A stretch of DNA of 17,288 bases from JAILZP01 sp037444185 (GCA_037444185.1 JBBIMW010000044.1:1-17288); one strand, 5' to 3'; positions 1-5,094 are shown, numbered from the stretch's first letter. Notes: generated by a model from the letters alone, not told the origin. Translations and numbers: made by a program.

Positions 1-56
1 CCGATGGTCCCGATGTTTACGTGCGGCTTCGTACGCTCAAATCTCGCCTTGGCCAA
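1..56 (-). CDS. tuf: Elongation factor Tu, N-terminal fragment (runs off the window)
   Basis: Only the first 18 codons are present. They read MAKARFERTKPHVNIGTI, the near-invariant start of EF-Tu, the GTPase that delivers aminoacyl-tRNA to the ribosome. The only start in frame with this is TTG at 56-54, placed 8-9 bases after a GGGAGG ribosome binding site at about 65-70. An ATG at 61-59 lies closer to the binding site but is out of frame and leads to a stop after 14 codons. The gene follows the tRNA array and an accessory agr locus. It probably has its own promoter just after the upstream terminator. Identity is near certain; the TTG start is what the sequence shows, and a single-base sequence error there cannot be excluded. 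Confidence 0.93.
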   Translation of the reverse strand, partial: MAKARFERTKPHVNIGTI

Positions 57-136
57 AACATATTCCTCCCTTTGCAGCTCCTGGAAAACAGCATGTATTA
101 TCTAATTTTTCCAGAAGTCTCTTATTTATACAGCCA

Positions 137-166
137 ATAAAATTTCAGTAGTTATTTCTCTGTCAA
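137..166 (-). promoter_or_regulatory. Candidate sigma-A promoter for tuf
   Basis: On the minus strand a perfect -35 TTGACA (166-161) is followed after 18 bases by TTTTAT (142-137, 4 of 6 matches to TATAAT). It begins immediately after the T-run of the preceding terminator and lies about 80 bases upstream of the tuf start, so it would give tuf independent transcription. The -10 is weak, so the exact hexamer is uncertain. Confidence 0.45.
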
Positions 167-167
167 G

Positions 168-192
168 AAAAAAAATCCTCCCCCATGGGGAG
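168..192 (-). terminator. Rho-independent terminator after the receiver-like gene
   Basis: Minus-strand hairpin CTCCCC-ATG-GGGGAG (192-178) followed by GA and eight T residues (175-168). It lies about 40 bases after the stop codon of the receiver-like gene at 234 and separates it from tuf. The plus strand has no U-run, so the terminator is one-directional. Confidence 0.85.
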
Positions 193-233
193 AAAAATAA
201 GTGGCTGTTTGTATTTAATGTGGGGAGGTGATA

Positions 234-602
234 TTACACCAACCCCCGGCGCAACATCCGGAAAAGAAGTTTTTCAACCCTCTCCCGCTGCTTCAGCGGG
301 TTCACCAAAATATCGTCCACTCCGGCAAAATACGCACTGGCCAAAGCATCCCGGGTAATCCGGTTGCAATATGCCACCACAGTGCAGTCGTGCTTTTTTA
401 GTTCACGCACCAAACCGGGCCAGTCACTGTATTCCATGGAGATAAATATCACCTTGGGGTGATGCGCGGATACCTGCTCCAGGGCGCTGGATTCGTCCCT
501 TGCCTCATACACGTCGCACTGCCTGTTTGAAATCAGCACCTTTAAACTGCTGCGCATACTATTTGACCTGTCGACAATCACGACATTACCGGAATCCTGC
601 AT
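234..602 (-). CDS. Stand-alone receiver-like protein lacking the phospho-acceptor Asp (pseudo-receiver)
   Basis: 122 codons that fold by pattern as a single CheY-type receiver: strand 1 NVVIVDRSNSMRSSL, strand 3 KVIFIS, a GVDDILVNPL strand-5 region, and no output domain. The key positions are changed. The second acidic-pocket residue is Arg12, the phospho-acceptor Asp is Ser55, and the switch Lys of the KP motif is Asn101. It is therefore unlikely to be phosphorylated and may act by constitutive protein binding. The start is the second ATG (602), 8 bases after GGAGG; the ATG at 608 is too close to that site. It follows the agr operon but is separated from it by a terminator and about 490 bp of repeats, with its own candidate promoter. 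A partner within the adjacent two-component system is only a guess. Confidence 0.8.
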   Translation of the reverse strand: MQDSGNVVIVDRSNSMRSSLKVLISNRQCDVYEARDESSALEQVSAHHPKVIFISMEYSDWPGLVRELKKHDCTVVAYCNRITRDALASAYFAGVDDILVNPLKQRERVEKLLFRMLRRGLV

Positions 603-679
603 AACCATCCCCTCCCGCCAGACCTGCCATTATTCCGGCTTCAAACACGGCAAAACCGGTTCAGGTGTGGGTGAGGGTT

Positions 680-709
680 ATTTTATCAAATCCATCCCCC
701 CCTTGTCTA
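680..709 (-). promoter_or_regulatory. Candidate promoter for the receiver-like gene
   Basis: Minus strand TAGACA (709-704, 5 of 6 matches to the -35 consensus), an 18-base spacer containing a run of seven G, then TAAAAT (685-680, 5 of 6 matches to the -10). It lies about 80 bases upstream of the start at 602, with nothing else between. Confidence 0.45.
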
Positions 710-803
710 TAAAAATGGCCAAAAGGTGAAAATCAGTGCTCAAAACCCTGTTTTAGGCGTATAAAGCCAGAATTGAATTCACCCCTGGGGCGGCCGGAAG
801 CCA

Positions 804-989
804 GGAGACCGGAGTCAGAAGACAGAATTTAATGCATTCCTTCTCCTGGGATTGGCCGCCACGGACGGCGATTTGGACACGGGATGCGGCCAAAAGCCCG
901 AGGGCCGGTAACAGCCTCCGGTATCTTCCGCCAGGCTTGAAAATCCTCCCATCCCGACCGGCCCATTCTGTCTTCTGACTCCTGTCTCC
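804..989. repeat. 186-bp element with 25-bp terminal inverted repeats (MITE-like)
   Basis: The left arm at 804-828 and right arm at 965-989 are inverted copies matching at 24 of 25 positions; each contains a GACAGAAT or ATTCTGTC core and a GAGTCAGAAG-type tract. The interior has no coding potential but holds the 850-900 hairpin module that recurs at 4453-4503, and most of the 934-1007 module. No target-site duplication is evident. The arms could pair into a long hairpin in RNA. It may be a miniature inverted-repeat element or a nested array of intergenic repeats. The gene-free stretch 609-1093 otherwise holds only the promoter at 680-709, the repeat modules and the agr terminator. Confidence 0.6.
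850..900 (-). repeat. Intergenic repeat module A, copy 1
   Basis: 51 bp identical at 48 positions to 4453-4503. It is bounded by an 8-bp inverted repeat, TTGGCCGC (852-859) and GCGGCCAA (886-893), perfect in both copies, with a smaller CCG/CGG hairpin inside. Strand is given in the direction of the surrounding genes. No open reading frame is shared by the copies. Confidence 0.75.
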
Positions 990-1007
990 CGACAGAATAA
1001 GGAATAC
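934..1007 (-). repeat. Intergenic repeat module B, copy 1
   Basis: Begins with GGCTTGAAAATCCTCCC and ends with CAGAATAAGGA. It is related to 4273-4350 with small indels. It contains the right terminal inverted repeat of the 804-989 element and tracts with a 7-base rhythm (TCTTCTG, ACTCCTG, TCTCCCG). Confidence 0.6.
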
Positions 1008-1030
1008 AGCATGAGCTATTATGGGGCTTC

Positions 1031-1065
1031 CACTTTAGTGCTTTAAAGCAGCATATACTTTCCTT
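1031..1065 (-). repeat. Intergenic repeat module C, copy 1
   Basis: 35 bp centred on the perfect palindrome TGCTTTAAAGCA, followed on the plus strand by CATATACTTTCCTT. It matches 4654-4688 at 32 of 35 positions. In both copies it is the outermost module at the high-coordinate end of a repeat block. Confidence 0.7.
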
Positions 1066-1071
1066 AACGAC

Positions 1072-1092
1072 AAAAAAGCCCCCGGAGGGGCT
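1072..1092 (-). terminator. Terminator of the agr operon
   Basis: Minus-strand hairpin AGCCCC-TCCG-GGGGCT followed directly by T residues (1077-1072). It begins 2 bases after the stop codon of the LytTR regulator, so it closes the agrC-agrB-agrD-regulator transcript. Confidence 0.9.
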
Positions 1093-1093
1093 T

Positions 1094-1870
1094 CTATTGT
1101 TGATTAGATTTCCGTTGGCCGCTTCTCATCAATTCGTCCAGTTCTTTCAGTTTGTCCCAGGTCATCAAAGGCCTTTGACTGGTATGGGACATGACTACGT
1201 GATAGGTGCTTTTCCCGCAGGGCACCAGTTCCCTGACCATGCCCAGGTTAATCAAAAAGCCCTTGTGCGACCTGAAAAACATCTGGCCTCTCAGTTGCTC
1301 CTCCAGCGCCCCCAGTGATTCCTCCGACATCACCTTGCCACCCACATAGTGCACCACGGTCCTTCGTTCTTCCTTGGTGAAAAAGATAACATCCTTCAAG
1401 TCTATCATCAGTATTCTGTCGGCATCCCTGAACAGTCTGGCGCCATGGACCTGACCCCGCCCTCTGAACTGAGCATCCAGAACTGCAGGCTCCCTGGTCC
1501 TGCTGAACTCTATGTCCACAATCCTCCTCAGGGTCTGGGCCATTCGATCCACCCTGAAGGGCTTAACCAGATAGTCAAAGGCATAGATCTCAAAGGCCTT
1601 GTCCCTGTACTCCGGGAAACCCGTGCAGAAGATGATGTATGTCCAGGGGTCTATATCAAAGATTTCCTGAGCCAGTGACAGTCCATTCATCCCGGGAAGA
1701 TCGATGTCAACAATCACCACTTGGGGGCGCAGGACTTCGAACATCTGCAGCGCCGTGGCACCATCCTCCGCTTCCCTGATGGCGTCCACTCCCGCCACAT
1801 CCCTGACGGCGTTCCTAATCACCTGGCGCATAGCTGGGTCATCTTCAGCTATCAATACCGTCAAATTCAT
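1094..1870 (-). CDS. AgrA/LytR-type response regulator (receiver + LytTR DNA-binding domain)
   Basis: 258 codons. Residues 1-120 form a complete receiver: acidic pair D10-D11, phospho-acceptor D55 in IVDIDLPGMNG, T83, and K103 in YLVKPF. Residues about 150-250 form a LytTR domain (IFFTKEERRTVVHY; FFRSHKGFLINLGMV), which binds paired direct repeats upstream of target promoters. ATG at 1870 follows a GGGGGTGAG binding site; the in-frame TTG at 1888 would leave no room for one. It is the last gene of the agr operon, 21 bases after agrD, and is followed at once by a terminator. By family knowledge it is the phosphorylation target of the neighbouring histidine kinase. All catalytic residues are intact. 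It is the functional AgrA equivalent, though strict orthology with staphylococcal AgrA is not shown. Confidence 0.93.
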   Translation of the reverse strand: MNLTVLIAEDDPAMRQVIRNAVRDVAGVDAIREAEDGATALQMFEVLRPQVVIVDIDLPGMNGLSLAQEIFDIDPWTYIIFCTGFPEYRDKAFEIYAFDYLVKPFRVDRMAQTLRRIVDIEFSRTREPAVLDAQFRGRGQVHGARLFRDADRILMIDLKDVIFFTKEERRTVVHYVGGKVMSEESLGALEEQLRGQMFFRSHKGFLINLGMVRELVPCGKSTYHVVMSHTSQRPLMTWDKLKELDELMRSGQRKSNQQ

Positions 1871-1891
1871 TTTCTCACCCCCATGCAAGCC

Positions 1892-2008
1892 TTACTTTTC
1901 CGGGGGGGCCGGCTGATACAGATTAAGCGAACTTGCCGGCGACACGGCCAAAGCTGCTACAATCATTGATGCCAGCACCAGAGGGGAATAGATCAGCTTT
2001 CTAAGCAC
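1892..2008 (-). CDS. agrD: AgrD-like cyclic autoinducer pre-peptide with Ser in place of Cys
   Basis: 38 codons, too short for ordinary ORF calling. GTG start at 2008, 7 bases after a perfect AGGAGG; it overlaps the last 8 bases of agrB. Layout matches AgrD: a short basic, hydrophobic leader (MLRKLIYSPLVLASMIVAAL), a core ASSLNLYQP (residues 25-33), and a short proline-rich, charged tail ending in EK. The residue pattern matches the usual A-C-x-x-x-x-[YD]-[QE]-P arrangement, with P33 eight positions from Ser26. There is no Cys anywhere, so a ring would close through Ser26 (predicted ring S-S-L-N-L) or Ser27 as a lactone. Serine-type lactone signals are known in Staphylococcus intermedius. It lies between the AgrB protease and the regulator, which strongly supports the call. 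Exact cleavage sites are inferred. Confidence 0.88.
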   Translation of the reverse strand: MLRKLIYSPLVLASMIVAALAVSPASSLNLYQPAPPEK

Positions 2009-2651
2009 GGGAGCACCTCCTTTCACCCAGCATCCCCGACAATGCCTTATCCAGCCCGTCAACGGCCCTGTATCCCGGAGGCGTTATGCTGATTGCCTGC
2101 ACCAGCATGGCAAACAACCCCGCCGCCGCCGCCGGAACGCTGTGCGGCGCCACCAGGAACACCGTCGCCGCCCACCAGGCGGCAAGGCAAAGCACTGAAA
2201 ACTTCTTGAACCTTCCCCTCTCCCCAGCCTTAATCTTTCTGTTGGGCACCTCCCCCGGGGCCCAGATCAGCACCGGAATGAACATGGCCAGGCATCCCGC
2301 CGTAACGGCCGCCACCATCGACCACTGAGCAAAAAAATGGGCCGCATACGGGNNNNNNNNNNNNNNNNNNNNCACCAGGAACAGTAACAACCCGAAGGCC
2401 AAGCAGCGCCAGTAGTCCTCGCAATGGGCGCCGCCGCTGACCATGCGGAAAACAGCCATGCTCACCATGGCGAAAATCGCCCCGGGCAGCACCCCCGCGA
2501 AAAACGCCGCAGTCAACAGTAAAACCAATTTAAAAAACTCCCCCAGTATTACCTCCAGCCCGAAGCGGACGGTGTCAACCCTGGATTCTTCGAGCCCCGT
2601 CCGGGAGGCCAGGAATACGGCCATGCGGGAGGCAATTTCATGCATACTCAT
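2001..2651 (-). CDS. agrB: AgrB-type peptide-processing membrane protease (contains a 20-N gap)
   Basis: 216 codons including seven unknown. AgrB is a multi-pass membrane cysteine endopeptidase that cuts the C-terminal tail off AgrD and helps close the ring. The family motif is present: R69, GG73-74, His76 and Cys83 seven residues later, matching the catalytic His/Cys spacing of S. aureus AgrB. Hydrophobic segments follow throughout (about 40-68, 84-93, 110-130, 150-190). The 20 Ns at 2353-2372 follow shortly after Cys83. The frame is the same on both sides, so the gap length is plausibly right. ATG at 2651 follows AGGAGA and lies 6 bases after the agrC stop; the C-terminal end overlaps agrD. 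It is GC-rich, unlike agrC. Confidence is high despite the gap. Confidence 0.92.
   Translation of the reverse strand: MSMHEIASRMAVFLASRTGLEESRVDTVRFGLEVILGEFFKLVLLLTAAFFAGVLPGAIFAMVSMAVFRMVSGGAHCEDYWRCLAFGLLLFLVXXXXXXXPYAAHFFAQWSMVAAVTAGCLAMFIPVLIWAPGEVPNRKIKAGERGRFKKFSVLCLAAWWAATVFLVAPHSVPAAAAGLFAMLVQAISITPPGYRAVDGLDKALSGMLGERRCSRA
2353..2372. other. Assembly gap (20 Ns) inside agrB
   Basis: Twenty undetermined bases between the catalytic region of AgrB and its third hydrophobic segment. Reading frame is maintained across the gap if the length is right (20 bases, six codons plus two bases). Confidence 0.99.
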
Positions 2652-2657
2652 GGCTTT

Positions 2658-4007
2658 TTATCTCCTGCGTGGAATACTCACCCTTAAAGACGTTTCCCCC
2701 GACCCTGATATAACTTGTGTGTTTCCTTTATATTTTTCCGCTAATTCCCTGACTATGGCAAGCCCTAGGCCGGCGTGGCCCTCCTTGGTGGTAAAGCTGG
2801 CTTCGAATATTCTTTCAGATATGTGCTTATCCAACTCCCCAGGGTTGGCCACCTCGACGACGTACTCCCCTCTTACAGCCGCAATGCCAAACCTAACTAC
2901 CCTTTTACCGGCTTCATTTTTTTCCACCGCGTCAAAGGCGTTGTCAACAAGGTTGCCCAGCAGCGAACTGGCCTCATTGCCATTCAGGGGAAACTCCTCC
3001 AAAGAGCACTCGATGTTTATGTCAAACCTTATATTTCTGGTTTCTGCAATGCCTATTTTGGTGTAAAGAAGCGCGCTTATGGCAGGGTTGTCTGTTTTAA
3101 TAAGCTCACCGGTTCCTGAAACATAATTGTATGTTTTTCGTATGTAGTCCCTTGCCTTCTCGTGGCTTCCGGTCTCAATCAAACCGTAGACCGCCTGTAA
3201 TTGGTGATTGAAGTCATGGCGCTGCTTGCGTATGGAAAAAATAAGCTCCTTTAGTTGATTGATGGTTTCAGTGGCCCTGGCAGCCTCGTATTCTTTCTCA
3301 ACCGCCTTGTTTATTTTCCTTAAAGCCCATATTGATACAAAGGTCAGTATAACGATAAGGGCATTGAAGAACGCCTTGAATAGATCAGGGTAACTGCCGG
3401 CAACATCGATCTCCACAGATACATAGGTAAAATTAAGTATAAACAATAAAAAAATAGGAAGGAAAATAAATATTACCGCCGGCAAATATTCTTTGTTTCC
3501 AGTGTCTGCATATGCTGGATATTTATTCTCCGGAACGCGCCATCTGATTATTCTATGAAAGGTTATATCATATTTTTTAAATACCAGTATCATTATCAAC
3601 ATCATTCCCGCTATGGGAACAAAAACCATTATCCTCTTGTACGGGTCGATTATAATGCTTTGCAGTGTTATTCCTGCAACATTCAGCATGAGCTGAATAA
3701 CGAAAATTTCCAATATTATCAAAAATACAAACCCTGTAATAATTCCTATGGCGGCTCCCCAGTAGGGCAATCTTGCTATTATCACCAGAAGGGTTATATA
3801 TGACAAGGCCAGCAGTACAGTATGCGACCCCACCGGTATAGGAAGGCTCCTTACTATATAAGCCACAATCGCCTGGATCATGGCAATCAATATAACCTCA
3901 GTCAGCCTTGGCCTTCCTCCCATAAACTGAATGGCGAGATATGTCATTAAAAGTGCTTCAGGGAAGGAGATGGTCAGCATAATTAACACGGACATATAAG
4001 GATCCAA
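2658..4007 (-). CDS. agrC: AgrC-like sensor histidine kinase (membrane sensor + GHKL ATPase)
   Basis: 449 codons from TTG at 4007, which sits 8 bases after AAGGAAG; the in-frame GTG at 4016 overlaps that site and is unlikely. Residues about 5-230 hold six or seven hydrophobic segments, the expected peptide-sensing module. A charged helical linker follows. The phospho-acceptor His264 lies in the motif RHDFNHQ, typical of the AgrC/HPK10 kinases. The GHKL ATPase has its N-box (NLVDNAFDAVE, about 352-362) and G-box (GHAGLGLAIVREL, about 410-422). It is first in the agr operon, 6 bases before agrB. By family knowledge it autophosphorylates on binding the AgrD-derived peptide and passes phosphate to the LytTR regulator. 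The gene is clearly more AT-rich than agrB, agrD and the regulator, suggesting a different history. Confidence 0.92.
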   Translation of the reverse strand: MDPYMSVLIMLTISFPEALLMTYLAIQFMGGRPRLTEVILIAMIQAIVAYIVRSLPIPVGSHTVLLALSYITLLVIIARLPYWGAAIGIITGFVFLIILEIFVIQLMLNVAGITLQSIIIDPYKRIMVFVPIAGMMLIMILVFKKYDITFHRIIRWRVPENKYPAYADTGNKEYLPAVIFIFLPIFLLFILNFTYVSVEIDVAGSYPDLFKAFFNALIVILTFVSIWALRKINKAVEKEYEAARATETINQLKELIFSIRKQRHDFNHQLQAVYGLIETGSHEKARDYIRKTYNYVSGTGELIKTDNPAISALLYTKIGIAETRNIRFDINIECSLEEFPLNGNEASSLLGNLVDNAFDAVEKNEAGKRVVRFGIAAVRGEYVVEVANPGELDKHISERIFEASFTTKEGHAGLGLAIVRELAEKYKGNTQVISGSGETSLRVSIPRRR

Positions 4008-4099
4008 AAAACCCACTTCCTTAATTTGTATTTTCCATTTCGACCAGAATTCCTTCTTGACTTGCCTAAAAGGCCTCCAGGGCTGTCTGAAAAGTGTTA

Positions 4100-4129
4100 T
4101 TCAACGCCCGAAAGAAATAATCCTACTGT
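4100..4129 (-). promoter_or_regulatory. Possible LytTR-regulator binding repeat upstream of agrC
   Basis: Two half-sites on the minus strand, ACAGTAGGA (4129-4121) and GGCGTTGAA (4108-4100), have their GT cores 21 bases apart. That is the period expected for LytTR dimers (9-bp repeats separated by about 12 bases). Individual matches to the usual half-site are imperfect (about 7 and 6 of 9). The position, about 100-120 bases upstream of agrC, suits autoregulation. No convincing -10/-35 pair was found in this stretch. Confidence 0.25.
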
Positions 4130-4168
4130 TCTTTTTACATAATATTTTACTATTAATTATTTTGCGGT

Positions 4169-4192
4169 AAAAAAAGCCGCCCTGACGGGCGG
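4169..4192 (-). terminator. Strong terminator upstream of the agr operon
   Basis: Minus-strand hairpin CCGCCC-GTCA-GGGCGG (4192-4177), then C and seven T (4175-4169). It would stop transcripts arriving from the tRNA array or the repeat block, insulating agrC. It is part of repeat module D, whose second copy also ends in such a hairpin (14623-14638). Confidence 0.85.
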
Positions 4193-4198
4193 GTCAGG

Positions 4199-4238
4199 CC
4201 CCCACGCCACATGAATGTAGCGCCGTGAACAATGAAAA
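4199..4238 (-). repeat. Intergenic repeat module D, copy 1
   Basis: Shares with 14668-14704 the sequence CGCCGTGAACAA and a 7-bp hairpin (GCCACAT / ATGTGGC). In this copy one arm has changed to ATGTAGC, which keeps pairing through a G-U wobble on the minus-strand RNA. In both copies it lies next to a terminator hairpin. Confidence 0.6.
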
Positions 4239-4272
4239 TCCGGGGCCGGGGTCCGGGTTTCAATCCGGCTTC

Positions 4273-4350
4273 GGTTTGAAAATCCTCCCCCCGCGCACCC
4301 TCCGTGCCGGCCAATTCTGTCTCCTGTTTCCCGGCAGAATTAAGGATTGC
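4273..4350 (-). repeat. Intergenic repeat module B, copy 2
   Basis: Related to 934-1007: TTGAAAATCCTCCCC at one end and CAGAATTAAGGA at the other, with 7-base-rhythm tracts TCTCCTG and TTTCCCG between. It lacks the extra ATTCTG-side heptamer of copy 1. Confidence 0.5.
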
Positions 4351-4452
4351 GGTATAAGCCACTGGATAGGGAGAACAACACATTGAAGTATTATATCGAA
4401 GGAGAGAAGGCGTCGAAAGGGCGCTATACCGGAGGCTGCCACAGTCTCTTGC

Positions 4453-4503
4453 GATTGGCCGCCACGGACGGCGATTTGAACGCGGGATGCGGCCAAAGGC
4501 CCG
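4453..4503 (-). repeat. Intergenic repeat module A, copy 2
   Basis: Identical to 850-900 at 48 of 51 positions, same orientation, with the same TTGGCCGC / GCGGCCAA arms (4455-4462 and 4489-4496). Here module A lies between C and B in transcription order; in the left block the order is C-B-A. Confidence 0.75.
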
Positions 4504-4614
4504 GGAGCCGCATGGACGCGGCGTTCGAGGGCGGTGGACAGCCCGTCGGCCATGAGCCATAAAGACTGTTCAGCCTCAGGCCGGAATCGCCCGTGGGACG
4601 TCTTCTCCCATATG

Positions 4615-4633
4615 CCCCAAAGCTGTTTTGGGG
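4615..4633. repeat. Hairpin CCCCAAA / TTTGGGG in repeat block
   Basis: Perfect 7-bp stem with a 5-base loop and no T-run on either side, so it is not a standard terminator. It lies in the 4193-4937 stretch, which has no supportable gene. Confidence 0.45.
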
Positions 4634-4653
4634 TTTGCGCCGGATCAGGCATT

Positions 4654-4688
4654 CACTTCGGTGCTTTAAAGCAACATATACTTTCCTT
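4654..4688 (-). repeat. Intergenic repeat module C, copy 2
   Basis: 32 of 35 positions match 1031-1065, including the perfect TGCTTTAAAGCA palindrome and the CATATACTTTCCTT flank. Confidence 0.7.
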
Positions 4689-4739
4689 TTCAACACCTCC
4701 GGCAGTCTTTTTTTGTAATCCTCCGGGGTGAAGTTTTTT

Positions 4740-4775
4740 CGGCGGCAGGCCCCTATGGGCCCGGCGCCGGTTTTT
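4740..4775 (+). terminator. Possible plus-strand terminator without a known gene
   Basis: CGGCG (4740-4744) pairs with CGCCG (4765-4769), and inner GGCCC (4748-4752) pairs with GGGCC (4757-4761) around a CTAT loop; G and TTTTT follow (4770-4775). It fits a rho-independent terminator read on the plus strand, but no plus-strand gene is supported upstream. Confidence 0.35.
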
Positions 4776-4889
4776 CTGCGGGACAATGAAACCGCCCCCG
4801 CCACCGGGCCTTTGTGCCCTGAAAAATAACTTAATAACTTAGGTAAACGGTACCAAAACGTCCCAAGCCATCGCCCATGTCGGGCGCAC

Positions 4890-4927
4890 ATGAAGAGGCT
4901 GCTGAATGCATTCAGCAGCCTCTTCAT
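4890..4927. repeat. Perfect 38-bp palindrome downstream of the tRNA array
   Basis: ATGAAGAGGCTGCTGAATG is followed directly by its exact reverse complement, ending 10 bases from the 3' CCA of tRNA-Met. It can form a very stable hairpin. On the tRNA transcript side no T-run follows; on the plus strand only TTTT follows. It is likely a processing or termination structure, but a cruciform-forming or mobile-element end is possible. Confidence 0.7.
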
Positions 4928-4937
4928 TTTCTGGTAG

Positions 4938-5014
4938 TGGTAGCGGCGCAGGGACTTGAACCCCGGACACCACGGGTATGAACCGTGTGCTCTGACCAAC
5001 TGAGCTACGCCGCC
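4938..5014 (-). tRNA. tRNA-Met(CAT), elongator
   Basis: 77 bases including encoded CCA. Acceptor stem GGCGGCG/CGCCGCT with the G1-U72 wobble of elongator Met tRNAs, D-stem GCTC/GAGC, anticodon stem CACGG/CCGTG with loop TTCATAC (anticodon CAT), T-arm CGGGG-TTCAAGT-CCCTG. Last of five tRNAs in the array. Confidence 0.95.
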
Positions 5015-5017
5015 ATG

Positions 5018-5093
<76 letters not shown>

Positions 5094-5094
5094 T

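Noticed and set aside
2443..3066. 207-codon plus-strand frame opposite agrB and agrC
   Set aside because: It is a shadow of two clearly functional genes on the other strand and has no domain or start signals.
4153..4652. Minus-strand frames of about 130 codons in the repeat block
   Set aside because: No binding site or conserved protein features; sequences shared with the left repeat block are in different frames, so the similarity is at DNA level only.
4938..5014. tRNA-Met as an integration site for the agr region
   Set aside because: I found no duplicate of the tRNA 3' end near tuf, and no integrase or other phage or plasmid gene is present in the interval.
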